Below, piece by piece: positions 7,944 to 16,162 of a DNA stretch of 64,000 nt (within the stretch, counting starts at the first letter, position 1; every line of letters starts with the position of its first letter). The DNA is taken from NCBI GenBank assembly GCA_035496935.1, contig DATJED010000011.1, forward strand, positions 62,001-126,000, in the 5' to 3' direction. The position numbers and the translations under genes were made by a program. Source of the DNA: Pseudopedobacter sp035496935 (GTDB taxonomy: Bacteria > Bacteroidota > Bacteroidia > Sphingobacteriales > Sphingobacteriaceae). Under the pieces are notes generated by a model. That model saw nothing but the letters and a program-made list of their open reading frames with translations. It did not search any database and was not told where the DNA came from.

Positions 7944-8224
7944 TGAAAAGGATTAAAATATATAAGCGCTGTTTATTAACTATTTTGTTGCTAACAGTAG
8001 CCAACGTAGCAACATTTGCTTGCGAAGCGTGTAACCAAAACCAGCCAAAAATCTTAAGAAATATTACTCATGGAGGCGGTCCGGAAAGCATTTGGGATTA
8101 TTTTGTGGTAATAACAATGGTGTTTATCACCATTTATACTTTGTATGCTACAATCCGTTGTTTTATACGCCCCAAAGAAACTAAATATAACCGCATTAAA
8201 AATGAAATTTTAACACCACAATAA
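7943..8224 (+). CDS. Small membrane protein with exported CxxC motif
   Basis: 93-aa protein with a signal-like first helix (CLLTILLLTVANVATFA) followed at once by CEACNQNQPK, a short linker with THGGGPESIWDY, and a second membrane helix (FVVITMVFITIYTLYATI). The CxxC would sit on the periplasmic side, where it could bind copper or haem thiols. Starts with a one-base TAATG overlap with the cytochrome gene. No named family recognised; an oxidase accessory or assembly subunit is the natural guess from position. Confidence 0.6.
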   Translation: MKRIKIYKRCLLTILLLTVANVATFACEACNQNQPKILRNITHGGGPESIWDYFVVITMVFITIYTLYATIRCFIRPKETKYNRIKNEILTPQ

Positions 8225-8634
8225 TGAAAAGTAAAAGCGAGGTAACTTTATTTATTGACGATGAAATACAACCAATTGGTGTTTTTCCAACACCTGTTTC
8301 TTTTGATTTGGATACCACAAAATTAACAGATGGGCAACATACGCTTAAAATCGTAAGCAAAGACCATAAAGGTAAGGAGGGGATAAAAAAAATACCATTT
8401 ACCGTTAGAAACGGACCGGCAATCGCAATTGAAGGTTTAAAAAAGGATGAGGTTGTAGATGGCGTAGTACCATTAATGATAAATTCTTATGGAAAAGGCG
8501 ACCAAACATCTTTTGTGTTGCATGGCAGCGAAACTCCGCGTAGTATACCAATTTGGATCATTATCCTAGTAATTCTTTTTATTGGGTGGGCGGTATTTTT
8601 CCATATAACGTCAGATACAATAGCGTTATTTTAA
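8224..8634 (+). CDS. Ig-like domain protein with C-terminal membrane anchor
   Basis: 136-aa protein. Residues 1-75 look like a beta-sandwich of the Ig-like/Bacterial_Ig type (VTLFIDD ... FDLDTTKLTDGQHTLKIVSKD ... KKIPFTVRNGP), and the C-terminus is a single membrane helix (IPIWIIILVILFIGWAVFF). There is no N-terminal signal and no haem motif, so it is probably tail-anchored; its sidedness is unclear. It overlaps the preceding gene by one base, so it is an integral member of the oxidase operon. Function unknown; a structural accessory subunit is plausible. Confidence 0.6.
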   Translation: MKSKSEVTLFIDDEIQPIGVFPTPVSFDLDTTKLTDGQHTLKIVSKDHKGKEGIKKIPFTVRNGPAIAIEGLKKDEVVDGVVPLMINSYGKGDQTSFVLHGSETPRSIPIWIIILVILFIGWAVFFHITSDTIALF

Positions 8635-8653
8635 AAATATCATAAATTGTAAC

Positions 8654-9037
8654 ATGAAAGATATTGAAGGTTTAGAGGATATAAAAGTCTTTGTAGACGA
8701 TTTCTATCAAAAAGTTAGGGAAGACGATTTTATAGGACCAATTTTTATGAAGGCTATTGCAGACTGGACCCCGCATCTCGAAAAAATGTATGCTTTTTGG
8801 AATGCTGCGTTATTTGGAGTTCCGGGTTTTAAAGGAAATCCATTCGCAAAACATGCTCCGCTAGGTATTATTCCTGCACATTTTGATAGATGGATAGTAC
8901 TTTTTAATGAAACCATTGATCATAATTTTGAGGGAGTTATGGCTGATGACGCTAAAAACAGAGCACAGTTAATGGCGGTAATGTTTATGAAAAGATTGGC
9001 AACTTTAGGGGGCGATAACTCAAAGGTGGTTTATTAA
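8654..9037 (+). CDS. Group III truncated haemoglobin, copy 1
   Basis: Small globin of 127 aa (trHbIII/P class, as in Campylobacter Ctb). Recognisable features are the N-terminal FVDDFYQKVREDDFIGPIF, the W...L.KM..FW helix, and the segment KHAPLGIIPAHFDRWIVLF, where the conserved histidines include the expected proximal haem ligand. Members bind O2 and NO and are linked to NO detoxification or oxygen handling at low O2. It sits in the oxidase operon and overlaps copy 2 by one base, suggesting a role in supplying O2 to, or protecting from NO, the adjacent oxidase. Confidence 0.85.
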   Translation: MKDIEGLEDIKVFVDDFYQKVREDDFIGPIFMKAIADWTPHLEKMYAFWNAALFGVPGFKGNPFAKHAPLGIIPAHFDRWIVLFNETIDHNFEGVMADDAKNRAQLMAVMFMKRLATLGGDNSKVVY

Positions 9038-9423
9038 TGATAGGTAGCTCGAACGATAAGGGAGATATTTCTACAATTGCCGATATTGAAAAACTGGTAT
9101 ATACTTTTTATGATAAAGTAAGGGCAAACGAGAATCTTTTTGCTGTTTTTGATCCGATTATCAAAGATAATTGGCCTGCACATTTAGCAAAAATGGTAAA
9201 ATTTTGGTCAACGCTTTTACTTTATACCCGCGAGTATAAAGATGACCCCTTAACTACTCACATGCCTTTGCCCTTAACTGCACAACATTTTGAAACCTGG
9301 CTTTCGCTCTTTCATCAAACTTTAAACGAATTATTTGAGGGCGAAATAGCTGAAAATGCAAAAAAAAGAGCGTTTAGCATAGCGAGAATTATGAAAGCGG
9401 TCAAAAATATTGAACCCAAATAG
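9037..9423 (+). CDS. Group III truncated haemoglobin, copy 2
   Basis: Second 128-aa trHbIII-type globin directly after copy 1 (TAATG overlap). It shares VYTFYDKVRANENLFAVF, the KMVKFWSTLLLY helix and THMPLPLTAQHFETWLSLF, but is clearly diverged from copy 1 and carries a longer polar N-terminus. Tandem divergence suggests the two have different ligand affinity or expression timing, not simple gene dosage. Product is a cytosolic haem protein. Confidence 0.85.
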   Translation: MIGSSNDKGDISTIADIEKLVYTFYDKVRANENLFAVFDPIIKDNWPAHLAKMVKFWSTLLLYTREYKDDPLTTHMPLPLTAQHFETWLSLFHQTLNELFEGEIAENAKKRAFSIARIMKAVKNIEPK

Positions 9424-9504
9424 TCGTAATACTGTTGCAAAACTTAATTCTTTTCTGAACCGATAATTTAACGCTACGTTCGATACGAAAAACAAATTTG
9501 AACA

Positions 9505-9819
9505 TTGAATAACATACATTTTGAAATATCATACGGTGGCGAAACCCATCAAATAGTCACTCGCCAAAACGAATATGTGAATTTGATGATGCTGATTTAT
9601 GATCAGTTTGCAGATGAGGAGTTTGGCGAATGTAGGGGAATGGGCAAATGCGGAACCTGTATGGTAGAACTATTAAATGATAGCCAAGAATTAGTCGGTT
9701 TTGATAGAAACGAAGCGACAACGCTCGCGAAAATGAACGTAAGCCAACAAAATATCAGATTATCCTGCCAATTAATGATTGATGAAAAATTGAATGGCTT
9801 GCGGATAAGAGTTTTGTAA
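9505..9819 (+). CDS. Plant-type [2Fe-2S] ferredoxin
   Basis: 104-aa ferredoxin with the cluster motif GECRGMGKCGTC (C-x5-C-x2-C) and the fourth cysteine in LSCQLMIDEKL. The start appears to be TTG at 9505; no ATG lies before the conserved beta strands. It lies 82 bp after the globin pair on the same strand and is the plausible electron donor for reducing the globins or another operon partner. No reductase is adjacent. Confidence 0.8.
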   Translation: MNNIHFEISYGGETHQIVTRQNEYVNLMMLIYDQFADEEFGECRGMGKCGTCMVELLNDSQELVGFDRNEATTLAKMNVSQQNIRLSCQLMIDEKLNGLRIRVL

Positions 9820-9904
9820 TATGTTAAGGCGAATTTAACGACCTAAAAGGTCAATTGATGGTATCATCTTTGAGCTTAAACAGATAAATCTTCACTTCAA
9901 ACTT

Positions 9905-10894
9905 ATGAAAAAAATAGTTTCTTATTTGTTTTTCGCTGTGCTAAGTTTATCCGCATTTGCACAAAAAGATACCTTATCCATTACCTTGGAAAACGTTGCT
10001 TACGCTTACCCCATTCATTATTTACCAATAAACCTTGAAAACCAGGATTTAAGGATGGCTTACATGGATGTACTTCCATCAACTAAAGCGAATGGTAAAA
10101 GTGTCATTTTATTTCACGGAAAAAACTTTGGTGGTTATTATTGGACGGATGTTATCAGGGGTTTGTCTGCTCAAGGTTACAGGGTAATTGTGCCCGACCA
10201 GATAGGCTTTGGCAAATCAAGCAAACCATTTATCCACTACAGTTTTCATGAGATGGCCAGGCAAAACAAGATGCTTTTAGATACTTTGGGAGTTAAAAAA
10301 GTGAGCGTTTTAGGACATTCGATGGGAGGGATGCTCGCCACGAGATTTGCATTAATGTATCCCGAAATAACAAGACAGCTGATTTTAGAAGATGCAATTG
10401 GTTTGGAAGATTACCGAACATTTGTGCCGTATAAAAATGCCGAAGAGCAGTATAAAGTGGAGCTCAAAAAAACATCACAGAGTATCAAATCTTATTATCA
10501 AAGTTCGTACTTTCCGGAATGGAAACCGGCATATGATTATTTGGTTGATATTGCCGCCGGAGTGATTCCAAGTGCAGATTATCCGCGTTGGGCAATGGTT
10601 TCTGCATTAACATCCGTAATGATTTACGAACAACCGGTTGTATACGAGTTTAAGGAATTAAGCGTTCCTACGACCGTAATAGTTGGCACAAAAGATCATA
10701 CAATTGTAGGAAAAGGGCTGTTAAGCAAAGCCGAACAGGATAAACATGGTATTTATAAAGAATTAGGCAAAGCTACCGCAGATAAAATCCCAAATGCAAA
10801 ACTTGTAGAATTTAAGGGCGTTGGACATATTCCGCACATCCAGGTTTATGACGATTTTATGAAGGAATTGATAAAAACGTTGGCTAATCCGTAA
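9905..10894 (+). CDS. Exported alpha/beta hydrolase
   Basis: 329-aa protein with a signal peptide (FFAVLSLSAFA, cleaved before QKD) and a full alpha/beta hydrolase core: oxyanion-hole segment LFHGKNFGGYYW, nucleophile elbow LGHSMGGM, acid in GTKDHT, and His in GVGHIPH. Members include esterases, lipases and haloalkane-dehalogenase-like enzymes; the substrate cannot be read from sequence. It stands alone, convergent with gyrB, and ends at a shared terminator. Confidence 0.85.
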   Translation: MKKIVSYLFFAVLSLSAFAQKDTLSITLENVAYAYPIHYLPINLENQDLRMAYMDVLPSTKANGKSVILFHGKNFGGYYWTDVIRGLSAQGYRVIVPDQIGFGKSSKPFIHYSFHEMARQNKMLLDTLGVKKVSVLGHSMGGMLATRFALMYPEITRQLILEDAIGLEDYRTFVPYKNAEEQYKVELKKTSQSIKSYYQSSYFPEWKPAYDYLVDIAAGVIPSADYPRWAMVSALTSVMIYEQPVVYEFKELSVPTTVIVGTKDHTIVGKGLLSKAEQDKHGIYKELGKATADKIPNAKLVEFKGVGHIPHIQVYDDFMKELIKTLANP

Positions 10895-10930
10895 AAGAGC
10901 TAATAAAGCTGAGAGTTTTAGTTAATAAAA

Positions 10931-10960
10931 AAAGGCTAATGTTTTAAAACATTAGCCTTT
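10931..10960. terminator. Bidirectional intrinsic terminator between the hydrolase and gyrB
   Basis: A perfect 30-bp palindrome, arms AAAGGCTAATGTTTT and AAAACATTAGCCTTT, flanked by A-runs on the left and T's on the right. It lies between two convergent stop codons and can terminate both transcripts. Confidence 0.85.
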
Positions 10961-10981
10961 ACTATAAAGTTTAAAATCAAC

Positions 10982-12946
10982 CTAAACATCAATCTTAGCG
11001 TATTTCGCATTCCTCTCGATAAAATCTCTACGTGGAGCAACTTCATCGCCCATTAGCATCGAGAAAATATGATCAGATTCCACAGCATTATCAATAGTTA
11101 CTTGTTTTAAAGTTCTGGTTGCTGGGTTTAAGGTAGTTTCCCATAATTGCTCAGCGTTCATCTCTCCTAAACCTTTGTAACGTTGAATGTGTACACTTTC
11201 CTCTTTACCTGCGCCTTTTAAACGCTGAACGGCGGCATCGCGTTGAACATCGGTCCAGCAGTATTCAAATTCTTTACCCTTTTTAACTTGATACAAAGGT
11301 GGCGCAGCAATATAAACGTTCCCAAATTCTATCAAGTCTTTCATATAACGGAAAAAGAAAGTTAAAATAAGCGTAGTAATGTGCGAACCGTCAATATCAG
11401 CATCCGTCATGATGATGATTTTGTGGTATCTCAATTTTTCCAGATTTAACTGTTTGTCATCTTCCGCAGTGCCAATACTCACCCCTAAAGCGGTGAAGAT
11501 GTTTTTGATCTCATCGTTTTCGTAAATTTTGTGTTCCATGGCCTTTTCCACATTCAAAATTTTACCTTTTAACGGTAAAATAGCTTGAAAATCACGGTCG
11601 CGACCTTGTTTGGCAGTTCCACCTGCGGAGTCACCCTCTACTAAGTACAACTCGCAAACATGAGGATCTTTATTGGCACAATCGGCAAGCTTTCCGGGTA
11701 AGCCAGAACCGCCCATCACGTTTTTACGCTGTACCATTTCCCTGGCCTTGCGGGCAGCGGCTCTGGCGGTAGCGGCCAAAATAACTTTGTTTACAATTAA
11801 TTTGGCTTCTTTAGGGTTTTCTTCTAGATAATTTCCTAAAGCTTCACCAACCGCGATATCAACAGCACCGGTAACCTCGTTGTTCCCTAATTTAGTTTTG
11901 GTTTGCCCTTCAAATTGCGGTTCCTGTACTTTTACAGATACTACGGCGGTTAGGCCTTCTCTAAAATCGTCACCTGTAATTTCTATTTTCAGGTTTTTCA
12001 ATAAACCCGATTTATCTGCGTAAGATTTTAAAGTTCGGGTTAAACCTCTTCTAAAACCCGCAATGTGCGTACCTCCTTCGTGGGTATTAATGTTGTTTAC
12101 ATAAGAATGCACATTTTCGCTGTAGGAGTTGTTGTAGGTGAAAGCAAGCTCAACCGGGATACCGTTTTTTTCGCCCTCAATATAAATAGCCTCCGGAATT
12201 AACGGCGTACGAGTATCGTCTAGGTACTTTACAAATTCCTTTAAACCGCCCTCGCTGTAGAAATGTTCTGATAAAAAAGAACCATCATCCATTACTTCAC
12301 GCTCATCTGTCAAAGTGAGGCTGATGCCTTTATTTAAGAAAGCGAGCTCTCTTAATCTACTAGCTAAGGTGTCAAACTTGTACTCAGTGGTTTGGGTAAA
12401 AATAGATTCATCAGGTTTAAAAGTGACAATTGTACCTGACTCGCCGTTGGTAGCACCAATTTCTTTAACCGGGTATTGCGGTATACCACAAGAGTACTCT
12501 TGCATATATATTTTACCGTCTCTGCTATGTACCTCTGCGCTTAGGTGTACAGAAAGTGCGTTAACGCAACTTACACCCACACCGTGTAAACCTCCGGAAA
12601 CTTTGTAGGTGTCTTTATCAAATTTACCACCTGCGTGTAAAACAGTCATTACTACTTCTAATGCCGACCGTTTTTCTTTAGTGTGCATACCTGTTGGTAT
12701 ACCACGTCCGTTATCTTTAACCCTTATGGAATTGTCTTTTAATATGGTTACAAAAATATCTGTACAGTAACCGGCTAAAGCCTCATCGATAGAGTTATCT
12801 ACAACTTCATAGACTAGATGATGCAAACCTTTTACGCCTGTATCACCAATATACATCGCCGGACGTTTACGAACGGCTTCTAAACCTTCTAAAACCTGAA
12901 TATTATCGGCCGAATAATTTGATTTGTCTTCCTTTTCTTCGCTCAT
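10982..12946 (-). CDS. gyrB: DNA gyrase subunit B
   Basis: ATPase subunit of type II topoisomerase, which introduces negative supercoils with GyrA. The GHKL ATPase features are visible (EVVDNSIDEALAG, DNGRGIP, HAGGKFD, GGLHGVGVSCVNALS), then the transducer, then the TOPRIM domain with EGDSAGG and DADIDGSHI, and the C-terminal RYKGLGEMN and GDEVAPRRDFIE typical of GyrB. Length 654 aa fits the short GyrB of Bacteroidota. It is monocistronic here, facing the terminator at 10931-10960. Confidence 0.97.
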   Translation of the reverse strand: MSEEKEDKSNYSADNIQVLEGLEAVRKRPAMYIGDTGVKGLHHLVYEVVDNSIDEALAGYCTDIFVTILKDNSIRVKDNGRGIPTGMHTKEKRSALEVVMTVLHAGGKFDKDTYKVSGGLHGVGVSCVNALSVHLSAEVHSRDGKIYMQEYSCGIPQYPVKEIGATNGESGTIVTFKPDESIFTQTTEYKFDTLASRLRELAFLNKGISLTLTDEREVMDDGSFLSEHFYSEGGLKEFVKYLDDTRTPLIPEAIYIEGEKNGIPVELAFTYNNSYSENVHSYVNNINTHEGGTHIAGFRRGLTRTLKSYADKSGLLKNLKIEITGDDFREGLTAVVSVKVQEPQFEGQTKTKLGNNEVTGAVDIAVGEALGNYLEENPKEAKLIVNKVILAATARAAARKAREMVQRKNVMGGSGLPGKLADCANKDPHVCELYLVEGDSAGGTAKQGRDRDFQAILPLKGKILNVEKAMEHKIYENDEIKNIFTALGVSIGTAEDDKQLNLEKLRYHKIIIMTDADIDGSHITTLILTFFFRYMKDLIEFGNVYIAAPPLYQVKKGKEFEYCWTDVQRDAAVQRLKGAGKEESVHIQRYKGLGEMNAEQLWETTLNPATRTLKQVTIDNAVESDHIFSMLMGDEVAPRRDFIERNAKYAKIDV

Positions 12947-13403
12947 TATTTATTTAAATCAATACCCGTAAAAATACATTTTATGCTTGGTAATCCGAAA
13001 CGCTGTGGATAATTAATACGATGGTGGAAATTGTATGATTTTAGAGGCTGTACTAACAACAAGATTGGTTTTTGTAAGGAGGGTACAATAAACCTAAAGT
13101 TGTTGCTAGGACAACAATTTTTGAGTATTGGATTCCTCGAAATGGGCAAGGTTTGTATGCGTTCAGAAAACTTGTCGTTTCTCAAAACACGTCTCTAATC
13201 TATTTTGAATAGGCTTTACGATGGATCACGAGTTGTGGAGTTGTATTTGTATTCTTTTCTTCGAGACTAAGTGAATTTCTCTCCGGTTTTTATGAAGCTA
13301 TTTGTTTAAAAAAACTGAACGTAACCCAAACCGCATAACTACGTATAAAATTACTCGTGGTATGTAAAAGTGGGATTTTGCAAGAGCCTAAAATGATTTT
13401 AAT
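12947..13403. other. Intergenic region between gyrB and the VCBS-repeat lipoprotein
   Basis: This 457-bp spacer separates two divergently read genes, so it must hold both promoters. I found no exact TAnnTTTG -7 element on either strand near the starts. An open frame on the minus strand (12946-13185) has no recognisable protein features. Nothing else stands out. Confidence 0.5.
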
Positions 13404-14888
13404 ATGAAAAAGAACTTTTACCTGATACTTTTAACCTTGAGCATTTTTGTAACTGCATGTACAGAGCAGCTGCCGGGCGTTTCGCCTTACTCGCCAGAAA
13501 AGGAGTTGATAGAGTTTGGCTTCTTAAAGGCTAATAATCCAACTTTGGATAAAGATTATATATCAACTTTCGATGGGCAGACCATCAGTATAGAAGTCCC
13601 TAAAGGAATTGATATAAAAGCCTTGATTCCAACTTTCAAGGTTTCAGATAAAGCAACTTTAATGGTTGGCAACACGCCGGTTGAAAGCGATAAAACTCCG
13701 GTTGATTTTTCGCAAAATCTTTCGATCTCTGTTGTTGCCCAAAATAAATCGGCAGCTAAATATTTCCCATCGGTTTTATTGGTAGGTGTAACACAAGATT
13801 TTCAGGCAAATAGCAAAACATCTTATAATAATTACATCAAAAATAATTTATATATCGATTTTTCAACAGCCATTTCGCAAACTTCATTCAATGTTAAATA
13901 TTATGAGGATGCCTATAACGGAAGAGCTTACGGCGATTTTGATAAGGATGGCGATTTAGATATTGTTGCGGGGGCAAGCAATACTTACGGAACCGCGTCT
14001 GTTGATTTGGAATATTACAGAAACGATATATTCGAATTTAAAAAGGACCAAAGTGTATTTAGCGATGGTGCTCCAAAAATGTTAAATGCAAGAAAAGCAA
14101 TAGTAGCTGATTTAGATAAAAATGGCTGGTTAGATATTGTGTTTGTAGGTTCAGGCTTTGATAAAAGCCCGTACGAAGGCGAAACTGCTAAAATTTTGAT
14201 GAATTTTAACGGCAAATTCACTGTAAAAACATTAAGCATTGGAAAAGGGTATTTTGCATCTGCAACTGCCGGAGATATTGATAACGACGGTGATGTTGAT
14301 TTGTTTGTAACCGACAATAAAACAATTAGCAAGTTTTTGATTAACGATGGTGTAGGTAATTTCAAAGAAGATCTGGCAATTTATCCGAGTGTCCTTTGGG
14401 GAAAACCGTATTTTGCATCAGAAATTTATGATATTAATAACGATGGTTATCTGGATTTGGTAACCGGCGGTCACGAGCATAATGGCGCAAATACAATTAT
14501 CCTTTTAGGAAACGCCAGCGGAAACTTTATGACATCGAGAATGGTTACTGTTCCGGCTGTTTCGAGCTACGGAGTTGTTGTTGATATTGATTTTATTGAT
14601 TATGACAAAGACGGAAGTACCGATGTTTTAATTACAAGAACCGGTGATGGCAAACTGGAACAGGGTTATTACAAAGGGTATTATTTGCAACTGTTGAAAA
14701 ACGTGGGTTCTAAATTTGAAGACGTTACAAAAACAGCACTAAAAGATAACGCCAGCTCAACGGCAAAATGGATTAATTTAATTAGAGTGCAGGACGTGGA
14801 TAATGATGGAGATTTGGATATTACCACTGATGATAAACTGTACGGCTTATCGTGGATAAACGATGGCGGTACGCTTTCAAAAAAATAA
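13404..14888 (+). CDS. VCBS/FG-GAP repeat lipoprotein
   Basis: Surface or periplasmic lipoprotein of 494 aa: the lipobox is FVTAC (Cys19 region). After an N-terminal beta-rich domain (about residues 35-120) come at least six calcium-binding propeller repeats, such as DFDKDGDLDIV, DLDKNGWLDIV, DIDNDGDVDLF, DINNDGYLDLV and DVDNDGDLDIT. Such proteins often mediate binding or adhesion; no catalytic motif is visible. It is monocistronic with its own terminator at 14911. Confidence 0.8.
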   Translation: MKKNFYLILLTLSIFVTACTEQLPGVSPYSPEKELIEFGFLKANNPTLDKDYISTFDGQTISIEVPKGIDIKALIPTFKVSDKATLMVGNTPVESDKTPVDFSQNLSISVVAQNKSAAKYFPSVLLVGVTQDFQANSKTSYNNYIKNNLYIDFSTAISQTSFNVKYYEDAYNGRAYGDFDKDGDLDIVAGASNTYGTASVDLEYYRNDIFEFKKDQSVFSDGAPKMLNARKAIVADLDKNGWLDIVFVGSGFDKSPYEGETAKILMNFNGKFTVKTLSIGKGYFASATAGDIDNDGDVDLFVTDNKTISKFLINDGVGNFKEDLAIYPSVLWGKPYFASEIYDINNDGYLDLVTGGHEHNGANTIILLGNASGNFMTSRMVTVPAVSSYGVVVDIDFIDYDKDGSTDVLITRTGDGKLEQGYYKGYYLQLLKNVGSKFEDVTKTALKDNASSTAKWINLIRVQDVDNDGDLDITTDDKLYGLSWINDGGTLSKK

Positions 14889-14910
14889 GGATGATGTAAA
14901 TTGTTTGGGA

Positions 14911-14939
14911 AACAGGATGTTTAGGCATCCTGTTTTTTT
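14911..14939 (+). terminator. Intrinsic terminator after the VCBS lipoprotein
   Basis: Stem AACAGGATG (14911-14919) with CATCCTGTT (14926-14934), followed by a T-run to 14939. It ends the transcript before the DUF58 gene. Confidence 0.85.
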
Positions 14940-14971
14940 GTTTTAGGGCAATTTATTTGTTTATTTATAAC

Positions 14972-15892
14972 ATGGCAAATTCGGCAGTAGATTTAGGAGA
15001 AAACATCAGTTTTGGGAATTTAGAACTGTTAGCGAAACAGGTTGTAGAGGGTTTTATAACCGGCCTGCACAAAAGTCCGTTCCATGGTTTTTCAGTTGAG
15101 TTTGCCGAACATCGCTTATATAACAAGGGAAATTCGGTAAAAAATATTGATTGGAAGTTGTTTGCCCGTACCGATAAGCTGTTTGTTAAGCGTTTTGAAG
15201 AAGAAACCAACTTGCGCTGTCATTTGCTTATTGATCAATCATCGTCCATGTTTTACCCGGAAAGTGGAATTAATAAGTTTGCCTTTAGCGCTTTGGCAAG
15301 TGCCGCGATCATTAATTTATTGAAAAAACAGCGGGATGCCTTTGGTTTAACGCTTTTTGATGAAGAAATAGATTTCCACGCTCAAGCGAAATCAACCACA
15401 AGCCATCAGCAATTTTTGTTGAACGAGCTATCAAAAAGGATAACCAAAAAGCCCGAAAACTCAAAAACAAACCTAATTGCAAATTTGCATACCATTGCCG
15501 ATAAAATACCGAAACGCTCTTTCGTGATTTTGTTTACCGATATGTTTTCTACCGAAGCTGATGACAACTACTTGGATGAAGTTTTTGTGGCGCTACAGCA
15601 TTTAAAATATGCTAAAAATGAAATCATCATTTTTAATGTAAACGAGCAAAAGCATGAACTGGAATTTGATTTTGAGAACAGGCCGTATCATTTTATCGAT
15701 GTAGAAAGCGGTGAAGACTTAAAGCTTAATCCAACTCAATTTAAAGCAACATACCTCCAAAAAATAAAAGATTTCAAGGAAAAACTGGCCCTAAAATGCG
15801 GACAGTTCCAGATTAATCTAGTTGATGCACCAATAGAACAAGGCTTTTATCCGATATTAAATGCTTGGTTGCTAGCTCGATCAAAAAAATAA
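14972..15892 (+). CDS. DUF58 (vWA-like) domain protein
   Basis: Cytosolic protein of about 306 aa of the DUF58 family, normally encoded beside a MoxR ATPase and involved in assembly or activation of other proteins. Visible features are GFSVEFAEHRLYNKGNSVKNIDWKL near the N-terminus (the conserved R.Y..GD..R.IDW region) and a vWA-like segment HLLIDQSSSMFY resembling the DxSxS metal site. ATG 14972 is preferred to the TTG at 14957. No MoxR gene is adjacent, so the partner must be encoded elsewhere. Confidence 0.82.
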   Translation: MANSAVDLGENISFGNLELLAKQVVEGFITGLHKSPFHGFSVEFAEHRLYNKGNSVKNIDWKLFARTDKLFVKRFEEETNLRCHLLIDQSSSMFYPESGINKFAFSALASAAIINLLKKQRDAFGLTLFDEEIDFHAQAKSTTSHQQFLLNELSKRITKKPENSKTNLIANLHTIADKIPKRSFVILFTDMFSTEADDNYLDEVFVALQHLKYAKNEIIIFNVNEQKHELEFDFENRPYHFIDVESGEDLKLNPTQFKATYLQKIKDFKEKLALKCGQFQINLVDAPIEQGFYPILNAWLLARSKK

Positions 15893-15925
15893 TATCTTAT
15901 CAATTCTAACAGGCTTGCAGATAAG

Positions 15926-15952
15926 TTGCGCATTTTTATAAATGTAATTTTG
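15926..15952 (+). promoter_or_regulatory. Candidate promoter of the arabinan operon
   Basis: A -7-like TAATTTTG occurs at 15945-15952 with TTG at 15926-15928 (16-bp spacing, shorter than the 19 bp seen in the PUL promoters). It would give a leader of about 200 bases before the GH51 start at 16163. The rest of the 270-bp spacer shows no other clear signal. Confidence 0.3.
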
Positions 15953-16162
15953 ACAATTAAAAAAAGTTCCATACTTTAGGTCTGTCAATAACATTTGAGA
16001 CAATTCCACTAACCAATTACAAATTCATGAAGAATAATTACTCAAAAATCCTATCGGGATAGTAGTGTTTAACGCTGGTTTCTCGTATCGCTTGTTTGTT
16101 GCCAAAGATTTGCCAGCTCTTTCTCGATAAAAAATTCCGCCTAAAACTATAATCACATTAAA

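Noticed and set aside
12946..13185. 79-aa minus-strand open frame upstream of gyrB
   Set aside because: No family features and it occupies the expected promoter region.
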